DNA of 45,074 nucleotides from an uncultured Erysipelotrichaceae bacterium (GTDB lineage Bacteria > Bacillota_I > Bacilli_A > RFN20 > CAG-826). Positions 17,779-25,292 of the stretch are shown in pieces. The stretch is taken from NCBI GenBank assembly GCA_947166565.1, contig CAMVEL010000015.1, positions 1 to 45,074 on the forward strand, written 5' to 3'. The notes beneath the pieces are model-generated. The model saw nothing but the letters and a program-made list of their open reading frames with translations. It was not told the DNA's origin and made no database searches. Positions within the stretch are counted from its first letter, which is position 1; every line of letters starts with the position of its first letter. Both the position numbers and the translations under genes were made by a program.

Positions 17779-18888
17779 ATGGAACCAAAATATGATTTTC
17801 TGATTGTCGGCGCCGGGCTTTCGGGCGCCACGATGGCCCGTTTATTAACCGATAGGGGACATCGCTGCCTCGTTATTGAAAAACGCAATGAGGTCGGTGG
17901 GAATATCCATACCGACATCATCGATGACATCCCGGTCCATACCTATGGGCCGCATATCTTCCATACCCATTCCAAAGAGGCTTGGGATTTCTTCTGCAAA
18001 TATACCGAAGTTACCCCCTTTGTTAATAGGGTCAAGGCCAACTATAAAGGAAAGATTATTTCCATGCCTTTCAATATGGCGACATTCGAAGCCCTATTTG
18101 GCGTCAAAACCCCAGAAGAAGCTAAGAAAGTAATTGAAGAAGAAGTCAAAAAGGAAGGGATTGCCGAACCTAAGAACCTTGAGGAACAGGCTTTGTCTTT
18201 GGTCGGAAGGACCATTTACGAAACTCTCGTCAAGGGATATACGGAAAAACAATGGGGCCGTGACGCCAAAGAGCTTCCAGCCTTCATTATCAAGAGACTC
18301 CCATTGCGTTTTGAATATAACGACAACTATTTCAACGACGCCTATCAGGGTCAACCAAAATACGGTTATACTCCCTTCGTCGAGAATCTCCTTGAAGGTG
18401 TTGAAGTTCGTTTGGGTGTCGATTTCCTTGAGAAGAAAGAAGAATACGAATCCCTTGCCAAGAACGTGATCTTCACCGGTCGCCTTGATGAATACTTTGG
18501 ATTCTCCCTTGGTCGCCTTGAATGGCGTTCGCTTCGTTTCGAAACCGTTAAGAAGAACGTTGATTCCTTCCAAGAAACCGCGGTCATCAATTATACGGAA
18601 CGCGAAGTTCCTTATACCCGTATCACCGAGCATAAGAAATTCCATGTCGCTTCCCCAAACCACACTTCCACGATTGTCACCTATGAATATCCAGATGCCT
18701 TTGAGGAAGGGAAGATTCCTTATTACGTGATCGCGGACGATCGTAACCTCGAACTAGCGAGAAAATATAAGGAACTCGCCAAAGAAAAACCGAACGTTCA
18801 CTTCCTAGGACGTCTTGCCAACTACCAATATTTCGATATGGACGACGCCATACTTTCGGCTTTTGATTTGGCGGAAAGAATAGGATAA
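17779..18888 (+). CDS. glf: UDP-galactopyranose mutase
   Basis: This 369-residue flavoenzyme converts UDP-galactopyranose to UDP-galactofuranose in the cytoplasm. The FAD-binding GAGLSGATMARLL lies at the N terminus, followed by VIEKRNEVGGNIHT, the conserved YGPHIFHT block and the GYTEKQWG segment typical of Glf. Length is normal for the bacterial enzyme. The start is 4 bases after the GT2 stop with an AGGATAAG site. As last gene of the GH3-GT2-glf operon, it points to synthesis of a galactofuranose-bearing glycan. A long nested hairpin follows. Confidence 0.95.
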   Translation: MEPKYDFLIVGAGLSGATMARLLTDRGHRCLVIEKRNEVGGNIHTDIIDDIPVHTYGPHIFHTHSKEAWDFFCKYTEVTPFVNRVKANYKGKIISMPFNMATFEALFGVKTPEEAKKVIEEEVKKEGIAEPKNLEEQALSLVGRTIYETLVKGYTEKQWGRDAKELPAFIIKRLPLRFEYNDNYFNDAYQGQPKYGYTPFVENLLEGVEVRLGVDFLEKKEEYESLAKNVIFTGRLDEYFGFSLGRLEWRSLRFETVKKNVDSFQETAVINYTEREVPYTRITEHKKFHVASPNHTSTIVTYEYPDAFEEGKIPYYVIADDRNLELARKYKELAKEKPNVHFLGRLANYQYFDMDDAILSAFDLAERIG

Positions 18889-18895
18889 ACAATTC

Positions 18896-18968
18896 AAACC
18901 TGTTTTCTAAAATCTTTGCAAAAATTGAATAATATTTATGTTTTGCAAGGAAAAAACAGGTTTTTTTG
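18896..18968 (+). terminator. Composite nested-hairpin terminator after glf
   Basis: Outer arms AAACCTGTTTT (18896-18906) and AAAACAGGTTT (18953-18963) pair perfectly over 11 bp and are followed by Ts. Nested inside, TTGCAAAA (18916-18923) pairs with TTTTGCAA (18941-18948) over 8 bp. The pair makes an unusually long terminator stem. Confidence 0.8.
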
Positions 18969-18994
18969 AACAAAAAATAAAACCCTTTTATCAA

Positions 18995-19024
18995 TTGTCT
19001 TTGCACGCGCGTTAGGATTAAAAT
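18995..19024 (+). promoter_or_regulatory. Candidate promoter of cdaA
   Basis: TTGTCT (18995-19000), an 18-bp spacer and TAAAAT (19019-19024), about 30 bases ahead of the chosen cdaA start. Confidence 0.5.
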
Positions 19025-19054
19025 AAAGTGCTTCGGCGAAAGGGGCATTTTCGA

Positions 19055-19882
19055 ATGGCTATATTTGCATTATCTGGACCCATTTCGGATATGGGTAATT
19101 ACATCAATGTGGTATCGCTTGTCTTGGCGATCTTGGTTTTAGGAACCGGGGACTTATTCCTCTTCATTCTTTTCCGTCGCAACTTCCCGCGTATCTTCAT
19201 CATCGCGACTGAGATCCTAGGTCTTGTCTGCTGGCTTATGGGCTTTAACCTACCGGCCTTCATCTGCCTTATGATGCTTTTAACCGGGACCATTTGTTTC
19301 TATGTCGCTAACGCGGCCGAAAGCAAAAACCTAACCGCCAATAACCTCAAAGGCAAGAACATTGATATCCCATTATTCAAACGCAGAAAGCACAAAGGCG
19401 AATCCCTTTTCAACCGCGAGGAGATGTATGGCAAAATCCAAACCGCCGTCATCACCATGTCAAAACAGAAAATCGGCGCCATCATCACCTTCGAGAAGAA
19501 AGATAACCTTGATGACGTCATGAAGTCCGGAACGATAATCAACGCCCCTGTTTCCGCTGAGCTTCTCCAAACCATTTTCTATGAAGGAACCCGCCTTCAT
19601 GACGGCGCGGTTATCATCCGCAACGACATGATTGTGGCCGCTAGCGTTTATTTCACCCCGACCACCCGTCCCTTGACTGGTAAATTCGGTTCCCGTCATA
19701 GAGCCGCCATCGGCATTAGTGAAATCTGCGACGCCGTCACCGTCGTCGTTTCCGAAGAAACCGGTCGTATATCGATCGCCCATAAAGGTGAACTCACTAC
19801 AGTGACACCAGATAACTTCCTTTCGACCTTCGAAGAAGCCATGGCCTTCCAGTCCGAACCGAAGAAAGATGATGAAATCTAA
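19055..19882 (+). CDS. cdaA: Membrane-bound diadenylate cyclase CdaA/DacA
   Basis: Start chosen at ATG 19055, preceded by AAAGGGG; a GTG at 19028 would add nine residues with no ribosome site. The 275-residue protein makes c-di-AMP from two ATP. Three TM helices (within about 13-90) precede a DisA_N cyclase domain with the two signature motifs, DGA (Asp183 in HDGAVI) and RHR (214-216). This is the usual CdaA plan. In most Firmicutes cdaA is followed by cdaR (YbbR) and glmM; here deoD follows, so CdaR regulation is absent locally. c-di-AMP controls potassium and osmolyte uptake in Firmicutes; a TrkA-N protein gene begins at the far end of this window. Confidence 0.95.
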   Translation: MAIFALSGPISDMGNYINVVSLVLAILVLGTGDLFLFILFRRNFPRIFIIATEILGLVCWLMGFNLPAFICLMMLLTGTICFYVANAAESKNLTANNLKGKNIDIPLFKRRKHKGESLFNREEMYGKIQTAVITMSKQKIGAIITFEKKDNLDDVMKSGTIINAPVSAELLQTIFYEGTRLHDGAVIIRNDMIVAASVYFTPTTRPLTGKFGSRHRAAIGISEICDAVTVVVSEETGRISIAHKGELTTVTPDNFLSTFEEAMAFQSEPKKDDEI

Positions 19883-19917
19883 TTCCATTAGTCAATAAAG
19901 CAAAAAGGAGAATAATT

Positions 19918-20646
19918 ATGGCTACACCCCACATCAACGCTAAAGACGGCGCATTCGCCAAGGTCGTTTTAATGCCAGGAGATCCGCTTCGCGCGAAATG
20001 GATCGCCAGCACATTCCTTCATGATGTTGAAGAAGTGACCAATCTTCGCGGAATGCTTGGATTTACCGGCTACACCAAAAACAACGTCCGCATTTCCGTT
20101 ATGGCTTCTGGTATGGGACAACCATCGATCGGCATTTATTCATATGAACTATTCACCCAATATGGAGTAGAGGCCATCATCAGGGTTGGAACGGCTGGTT
20201 CCTATCAGAAAGACGTTCATGTTGGCGATGTCGTCATCGCTAACGGTTCCTGCACCGATTCTAGCTGGATGCTTCAATTTGAACTCAATGGTGGCGTTTA
20301 TTCTGCCGTCTCAACCTTCTCTTTGCTCGAAAAAGAAGTAGCGGCTGCAAAGAACCAAGGAAAGAAAGTCCATATCGGTAACGTCTTATCCTCCGATATG
20401 TTCTATAACGCCGATGGCTTACGCTGGAAAAAATGGGAAGCCCTTGGCGTCCTTTGCGTTGAAATGGAATCCTTCGCCCTTTTCTGCAACGCTGCGCGCA
20501 CCCATAAGAAAGCAGGCTGCGTTCTCACCATCTCCGACTCCTTCCACAATGAGCCTCAGCTTACCCCGGAAGAAAGACAAACCAACCTCATCAACATGAT
20601 TGAGATTGCAATCGAGGCCGCCGAAAAGGAGACCAATGCCCTATAA
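19918..20646 (+). CDS. deoD: Purine-nucleoside phosphorylase, DeoD type
   Basis: 242-residue cytoplasmic enzyme that splits purine (deoxy)nucleosides with phosphate, in salvage. Family features seen: MATPHINA start, VLMPGDPLRAK (phosphate site), SGMGQPSIGIYSYEL, RVGTAGSYQ, ECVEMES-like CVEMESFALF for ribose binding, and TISDSFHNE containing the catalytic Asp. Length is normal for hexameric DeoD. The start has AAAAAGGAG. Its 3' end overlaps the next start by 11 bases, so the two genes are translationally coupled. Confidence 0.96.
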   Translation: MATPHINAKDGAFAKVVLMPGDPLRAKWIASTFLHDVEEVTNLRGMLGFTGYTKNNVRISVMASGMGQPSIGIYSYELFTQYGVEAIIRVGTAGSYQKDVHVGDVVIANGSCTDSSWMLQFELNGGVYSAVSTFSLLEKEVAAAKNQGKKVHIGNVLSSDMFYNADGLRWKKWEALGVLCVEMESFALFCNAARTHKKAGCVLTISDSFHNEPQLTPEERQTNLINMIEIAIEAAEKETNAL

Positions 20647-21265
20647 TACAAGACTGACAATTTTTCTTGTTGTCGCTATTTTTAGCGTATGCATGTTATT
20701 GTTTTTCGTATTTTACGGCCCAATAAAAAGGTTCCTTTACAAGCATTTTACGGTCAGGATGTATTACCGCAATGTCAGAAGGGTCACCCTCGATAATGAT
20801 TTCTACCTAATCAACGATTTCATGAATCGCACCGCGGATAGGGAGCAATTCACCATCGACCATATTATGGTGGGCGAGAAATTCATCTACGTCATCCGCG
20901 ATCGTTATTATCCAGGCGCTTTATCCGCGACTGAGGATGATCCAAAATGGATTTTCTATAAAGGGAAGAAGACGAGGATGATTCCAAATCCTTTACTTAT
21001 GAACCACCTTAGGATGGAAAGGCTTTCCCTTCTTACGAATCTCGATTTGAAATTGTTCGTTTCAATCGTCCTCATCAATAACGATTGTCTCATGACTCCA
21101 ATGCAAAATACCAAATGTGACTCTTTCCTCGTTTCTTTGAAGAAGTTCCCAGAACTCATAAAGACCCTGGAAAACCAAAAAGACGTCCCGCCGTTAAACG
21201 AGGAGTCGGTTGCCGTCGCGGTTAAAGATTTCGCCCATTTGAATCTAAATAGCAAGAATAAGTAA
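20636..21265 (+). CDS. Small membrane-anchored protein, weakly NERD-like
   Basis: Chosen ATG 20636 has AAAAGGAGA upstream and overlaps deoD by 11 bases; the longer frame from 20600 lies inside deoD. The 209-residue protein has one N-terminal TM (LTIFLVVAIFSVCMLLFFVFYG), basic residues, then a cytoplasmic domain. IDHIMVGEKFIYVIRD, followed by a Trp, then NPLLMNHLRME and a VLINN strand, has the strand and spacing pattern of NERD (nuclease-related) domains. The usual catalytic E/Q-x-K after the second strand is not clear, so it may be inactive or not NERD at all. Function unknown. Confidence 0.72.
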   Translation: MPYNTRLTIFLVVAIFSVCMLLFFVFYGPIKRFLYKHFTVRMYYRNVRRVTLDNDFYLINDFMNRTADREQFTIDHIMVGEKFIYVIRDRYYPGALSATEDDPKWIFYKGKKTRMIPNPLLMNHLRMERLSLLTNLDLKLFVSIVLINNDCLMTPMQNTKCDSFLVSLKKFPELIKTLENQKDVPPLNEESVAVAVKDFAHLNLNSKNK

Positions 21266-21291
21266 GAAAAAATCCTCCAATCGGAGGATGC
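21264..21291 (-). terminator. Terminator of tRNA-Gly (minus strand)
   Basis: ATCCTCC (21272-21278) and GGAGGAT (21283-21289) form a 7-bp stem with a 4-nt loop. The A-tract at 21264-21271 is the T-tail when read on the minus strand, directly downstream of the tRNA. Confidence 0.82.
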
Positions 21292-21302
21292 TTCAGTCAA
21301 TC

Positions 21303-21376
21303 TGGAGCAGGCGACGGGAATCGGACCCGCGTATCTACCTTGGCAAGGTAGTGTTCTACCATTGAACTACGCCTGC
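21303..21376 (-). tRNA. tRNA-Gly (GCC)
   Basis: Read on the minus strand: acceptor GCAGGCG pairs with CGCCTGC, D arm AGTTCAATGGTAGAACA, anticodon loop TTGCCAA with GCC, T loop TCCGATT, discriminator T and encoded CCA. The cloverleaf is complete. It has its own promoter and terminator. Confidence 0.96.
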
Positions 21377-21380
21377 ATGT

Positions 21381-21397
21381 GCTTCCCTTGGGAAAGC
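21381..21397 (-). other. Hairpin in the 5' leader of tRNA-Gly
   Basis: GCTTCCC and GGGAAAGC are inverted around a 2-base turn, between the promoter and the mature tRNA 5' end. It could guide RNase P processing of the precursor; inference only. Confidence 0.4.
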
Positions 21398-21403
21398 CTG
21401 CAT

Positions 21404-21433
21404 ATTATAGACACGAGAATATTTGCGTTTCAA
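21404..21433 (-). promoter_or_regulatory. Promoter of tRNA-Gly
   Basis: On the minus strand TTGAAA (21433-21428), 18-bp spacer and a consensus TATAAT (21409-21404). Confidence 0.75.
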
Positions 21434-21434
21434 G

Positions 21435-21463
21435 TAGAAGTTTACTTCATACGCGCATATAAT
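21435..21463 (+). promoter_or_regulatory. Candidate promoter of gltX
   Basis: Consensus TATAAT at 21458-21463 with a poor -35 (TAGAAG, 21435-21440, 17-bp spacer). A GAAGT..ACTTC dyad covers the spacer. It is back to back with the tRNA-Gly promoter. Confidence 0.45.
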
Positions 21464-21489
21464 CTTCTCGCCTCAAGGAGGTAACCCAT

Positions 21490-23151
21490 ATGGCTACTAA
21501 TGAAGAACTAGCGGAATTGCTGTTTCCGGACGTAAAAGACAGCATCGAAGATCTTGAGAAACGTTACCCTGCGCGCAACCTTCCAGAAGGAGCTCAGGTC
21601 ACTCGTTTTGCTCCATCGCCAACCGGTTTTTTACATACCGGTTCGCTTTTCACCTCAATGATTTCCTATACGGTCGCCAAAACGACCGGCGGTGTTTATT
21701 TCTTCCGTCTTGAAGATACCGACACCAAACGCACCATCGAGGGAAGCGGCGATCTTCTCATCGAACAGCTCCATGAATTTGGAATCGATGCCGATGAAGG
21801 ATATTTCAAAGAAGGCGATAAAGGCGCCTATGGGCCATATAAGCAGTCTGAAAGACGTCAGATCTATCGCACGGTCATCAAAGAGCTAGTTCGCATTGGC
21901 CGTGCCTATCCCGATTTCTGCACCCCTGAGGATTTGGACAAGATCCGCAAGAGCCAAGAAGCCAACAAAGTCCTCCCCGGTTATTATGGTATCTACGCGC
22001 GCGACCGTAACCTCTCGGTCGACGAAAGAATCGCCCGCATCAACGCCGGAATCCCTTGGGTTATCCGTTTCAAATCCAATGGTGACCATGATCGCAAAAC
22101 CAAATTCACCGACGCTATCCGTGGCGAAATCGAATTGCAGGATAACGACACCGATGTCGTCATCCTCAAAAGCGATGGTCTTCCAACCTACCATTTCGCC
22201 CACGTCTGCGATGACCACTTCATGAGGACCACCCTTATTTCCCGTGGAGAGGAATGGATTCCGTCCACCCCAATCCATTTGGATATGTTTAGGGCCCTAA
22301 ATTGGAAAGCTCCAAAATACGCCCACATCCCTTCCATCATGAAATTGGATCACGGCAACAAGAGAAAACTTTCCAAACGCAAAGACCCAGAAGCCGCTGT
22401 TTCCTATTTCCTTGATGAAGGTTATCCAACCAAAGCCTTGCTTGTTTACCTTATGAGCATCGCCAATTCCAACTTCGAGGAATGGGCTGCTGCCAATAAG
22501 AGCTTCGATATCTCCAAATTCCCCTTCAAAATCAAGAAGATGTCTCTCGATGGAGCCCTCTTCGATATCGATAAACTCAATTATTTCTCAAAGGAAGTCA
22601 TCGCCGCCACCCCGATTGATGAACTTTGCAAGGAAGTAAAGGAGTACGCCGAAAAGCACGATGAAATCCTCTATAAGAGGATGGTTGAAATGCCAGAATA
22701 TTTAAAGAAGATCTTAAATATCGAAAAAGATAGGAAGAATCCTCGCAAAGACTACGCTAAATATAGCGACGTTTCCCCCAATATTCGTTTCTTCTTCAAA
22801 GAAGAATGGGAAAAGATGGTTGCCAACCCCCTTCCCTTCAAAGAAAGCATTGATAAAGCAATTGTTAAGCAAATGCTTGAACTCGCTGCTAAGGAAATGG
22901 TCTTTGGCACCGACGAGAATACCTGGTTCTCCTGCGTTAAGGAACTTGGCGGAAGACTTGGCTTTGCAACCTCCAATAAGGACTACAAAGAGAACCCCGA
23001 AAAGTTCGTTGGTTCCCTTTCCGATTCCGCGGAAATCATTCGCATCGCCGTCACTGGATCTACTCAATCGCCCAATCTACATGAGATTCTAGAAATCCTT
23101 GGGGAGGAGGAAGTCCGTGCCCGCCTAAACGCCGTTGCGCAGGCTCTATAA
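21490..23151 (+). CDS. gltX: Glutamyl-tRNA synthetase
   Basis: 553-residue class I synthetase charging tRNA-Glu in the cytoplasm. The HIGH-type motif is APSPTGFLHTGSL and the KMSKS-type motif is KLSKRKD. The catalytic core is followed by an alpha-helical anticodon-binding domain. It is longer than the common bacterial enzyme of about 470-490 residues, matching the longer Clostridia/Bacilli forms. The start has AAGGAGGT. A tRNA-Glu(CTC) gene starts 45 bases after its stop, so enzyme and substrate tRNA are side by side. No T-box leader was seen. Whether it also misacylates tRNA-Gln, needing GatCAB, cannot be decided here. Confidence 0.96.
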   Translation: MATNEELAELLFPDVKDSIEDLEKRYPARNLPEGAQVTRFAPSPTGFLHTGSLFTSMISYTVAKTTGGVYFFRLEDTDTKRTIEGSGDLLIEQLHEFGIDADEGYFKEGDKGAYGPYKQSERRQIYRTVIKELVRIGRAYPDFCTPEDLDKIRKSQEANKVLPGYYGIYARDRNLSVDERIARINAGIPWVIRFKSNGDHDRKTKFTDAIRGEIELQDNDTDVVILKSDGLPTYHFAHVCDDHFMRTTLISRGEEWIPSTPIHLDMFRALNWKAPKYAHIPSIMKLDHGNKRKLSKRKDPEAAVSYFLDEGYPTKALLVYLMSIANSNFEEWAAANKSFDISKFPFKIKKMSLDGALFDIDKLNYFSKEVIAATPIDELCKEVKEYAEKHDEILYKRMVEMPEYLKKILNIEKDRKNPRKDYAKYSDVSPNIRFFFKEEWEKMVANPLPFKESIDKAIVKQMLELAAKEMVFGTDENTWFSCVKELGGRLGFATSNKDYKENPEKFVGSLSDSAEIIRIAVTGSTQSPNLHEILEILGEEEVRARLNAVAQAL

Positions 23152-23196
23152 AAAAATCTTTACAACAACGGGGTGTAATGGTAAATTACCTCCGCT

Positions 23197-23271
23197 GGCC
23201 CCATGGTCAATCGGTTAAGACGCGACCCTCTCAAGGTCGAATGACTGGTTCGATTCCAGTTGGGGTCACCA
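23197..23271 (+). tRNA. tRNA-Glu (CTC)
   Basis: Acceptor GGCCCCA with TGGGGTC, D arm GTCAATCGGTTAAGAC, anticodon arm CGACC-CTCTCAA-GGTCG giving anticodon CTC, T arm CTGG-TTCGATT-CCAG, and encoded CCA. It lies directly after gltX, probably on read-through from it. Confidence 0.95.
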
Positions 23272-23280
23272 CTAGAGAAT

Positions 23281-23318
23281 AAAAGCCGTACGTGATTCGC
23301 GTACGGCTTTCATTTTTA
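23281..23318. terminator. Bidirectional terminator between tRNA-Glu and hslO
   Basis: AAAGCCGTACG (23282-23292) and CGTACGGCTTT (23300-23310) form a perfect 11-bp stem with a 7-nt loop. T-rich tails occur on both strands, serving the convergent hslO gene too. Confidence 0.9.
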
Positions 23319-24164
23319 GGCTTGTTTCTTCAGTTTGGTAGCAGCGATTCTTGCAATCTCTTCTGGGGTGAAGGAGTAGTTCTTTCCGCACCACCCACAA
23401 GTGGTGACGGTTGGTTCTTTTTGAGAGGCCATATCCGACAATTCCTCAACCGTAACCGTTTGGAGCAACTTGACGAATTTGTCTTTTGAACAATCGCAAT
23501 GGAAGCGAACTGGTTCGTCACTGACTGTTTCAAATTTTTCATCTTTGAAAAATGCAGCGGCAATTTCTTCAAGTGAATCTTCTGCCAAGGCTTCCTTCGC
23601 GCGCGCATCACTATAGATATTATTGAAGTCTTGGGAGCTTGTTGGCAGCTTATGATAAAGCAAGGCAATAGCGTCAACGAAATCACCATTATCATCAAAG
23701 ACTAAATGGGAATGAAAGCGGATGAGAGTTTGATCACTTTGCTCAAAGAAAGAATTAACACAATTCTCGAATGAAGAACCGTCAACGAAAATTGAAGAAT
23801 GGTATGGAGTCTTCATCCCTAAGTCGGCTGTACAAGAAAGCATGTTAGAGGATAGATCACCAATGCAGGAAGGGTTAGCAATATAGCCTTTGACCTCGCC
23901 CATAGAATTGGCGGTTGCCATAATTTTCTTGGCGTCGGAAACGGTGTCCAATTGGAAGGTCAACAAAGAACTTGCCTCCTTCAAATTGTTACTCCGAAGA
24001 AGGGCGAGCATCATCATGTTGGACAGTAACTCGCTTGCCTTTTTGGATAACGGCCTAATGGCTGTAGCATCAAGAAGTACTTGCCTTGCCCTAACGACAT
24101 AGAGTTGATGTTCCCCGTCTATGGAGATTGCGCGAATGATATGATCTTTTTCCATAACAGCCAT
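23316..24164 (-). CDS. hslO: Redox-regulated chaperone Hsp33
   Basis: 282-residue cytoplasmic holdase that is switched on by oxidation. The C-terminal zinc centre shows both cysteine pairs, HCDCS and CGWCGKNY, about 30 residues apart, as in the CXC...CXXC switch. The N-terminal part (MEKDHIIRAISIDGEHQLYVV.., then AILRPL-like AIRPLSKKASELLSNMM) matches the Hsp33 core. No ribosome site precedes either ATG (24164 or 24155). A TAAGAT box ends at 24165, right against the first ATG, so the mRNA may be leaderless with the second Met as start. It is divergent from the lipid kinase gene and ends in a shared terminator. Confidence 0.94.
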   Translation of the reverse strand: MAVMEKDHIIRAISIDGEHQLYVVRARQVLLDATAIRPLSKKASELLSNMMMLALLRSNNLKEASSLLTFQLDTVSDAKKIMATANSMGEVKGYIANPSCIGDLSSNMLSCTADLGMKTPYHSSIFVDGSSFENCVNSFFEQSDQTLIRFHSHLVFDDNGDFVDAIALLYHKLPTSSQDFNNIYSDARAKEALAEDSLEEIAAAFFKDEKFETVSDEPVRFHCDCSKDKFVKLLQTVTVEELSDMASQKEPTVTTCGWCGKNYSFTPEEIARIAATKLKKQA

Positions 24165-24341
24165 ATCTTACACTTTTTTCAATAGTTTTTGGGGTTTAAT
24201 TAATATTGCAAAAATCTCACCAAAAATACTGTAATTGCAGGAAAAAAATAAAAAATGCGTGGTTTTTTAGATTTTATTTGAATGGTTCTTTAATTGTTTT
24301 CTAGGAAAGAAGGAAGCAAATAGAGTATCATTATTTTGCAT

Positions 24342-25196
24342 ATGGAAAAGGCGATAGTCCTGATATCAACTCACTCTGGGAGGGCCCACCCCAAGGAGAC
24401 CGAAGAAAGAATCAAAAATGGTCTTTCTGATATTTTTGAATTGTCCTTTGTTGAGATTGGGGAGAGCTTCAAAGAAAGCCTTGAAGCCATTCTCCTCGAT
24501 CTAAAAAAGATCCATACTCTTATTGTCACGGGCGGAGATGGAACGCTCAGAAACGTTTTGAATTTCATATATAACAAAGAATTGGATTTTCCAAAAATAG
24601 GATATATTCCTACTGGAACTTTATGCGATGCCGGCAAGAATTTAGGCATAAAAAGGAGCTTTAAAAAAGCCATTGAGGTCATTAGGGAAGGTAAGACTCA
24701 TAACTATGATCTCATAGATTTTGATGGTGAGATTTGCTTTTACATGTGTGCCGTTGGAGCCTTCTCGGATATAGCCTATAGAACAAAAAGAAAAGATGTC
24801 GAGAGGTTTGGAAGGCTGGCCTATTATTGGCGTTCTTTCGTCACTGCATTCAAATATAAAAGAGTAAGAATTTCCTTCAGGGTGAATGGAAAAGAGTATT
24901 CAGTTAAGACTGGCTTTTTCATGGTTCTAAACGGTAAAAAAGTTGGTGGTTTTAAAGTCAATTCAAAAGGCAATTTTGATGATGGATCCATTGAAATCTT
25001 CTATACAAAAGGTGGGCTTTTTAACGGGTTAGTGAGATATTTCTTCCATGTTGGTGTACATCGGATTTCCGCTCAAAACGTGGATATTTTATCAATTGAC
25101 GATAATGTTTGGTGTCTTGATGGAGAACGCGATGAGCGCGATATTGCACGGATTTCCGTTTCTAAAAAACAGGCTCAATTCTACGCTAAAATATAA
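24342..25196 (+). CDS. Diacylglycerol kinase family lipid kinase (YegS/DagK-like)
   Basis: 284 residues. The catalytic signature TGGDGTLRNV and the later GTLCDAGKNLG, VGAFSD and DGSIEIF blocks are those of the DAGK catalytic superfamily (YegS/BmrU/DgkB). It phosphorylates a lipid, most likely diacylglycerol, at the membrane. The ATG at 24342 is preferred over an in-frame TTG two codons earlier. Neither has a ribosome site; possible -10 boxes (TATCAT or CATTAT) lie 7-10 bases upstream, suggesting a leaderless or near-leaderless mRNA. The gene is more A+T-rich than its neighbours. It stands alone between an AT-rich divergent region and the next gene. Confidence 0.9.
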   Translation: MEKAIVLISTHSGRAHPKETEERIKNGLSDIFELSFVEIGESFKESLEAILLDLKKIHTLIVTGGDGTLRNVLNFIYNKELDFPKIGYIPTGTLCDAGKNLGIKRSFKKAIEVIREGKTHNYDLIDFDGEICFYMCAVGAFSDIAYRTKRKDVERFGRLAYYWRSFVTAFKYKRVRISFRVNGKEYSVKTGFFMVLNGKKVGGFKVNSKGNFDDGSIEIFYTKGGLFNGLVRYFFHVGVHRISAQNVDILSIDDNVWCLDGERDERDIARISVSKKQAQFYAKI

Positions 25197-25292
25197 AATA
25201 AGCTGATTTTTGCAGGAATATTTAAACTATATCTTTTCATACGCGCGCAAGTGCGCTAAACTTTTAAGGATTTCAACAAGGGGGTATTATTC

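Noticed and set aside
18677-19048. Minus-strand frame of 123 codons across the glf 3' end and the intergenic region
   Set aside because: It runs through the nested terminator hairpin and lacks a ribosome site or motif.
21410-21489. T-box or other tRNA-sensing leader ahead of gltX
   Set aside because: Leader is too short and has no T-box bulge sequence or terminator pair.
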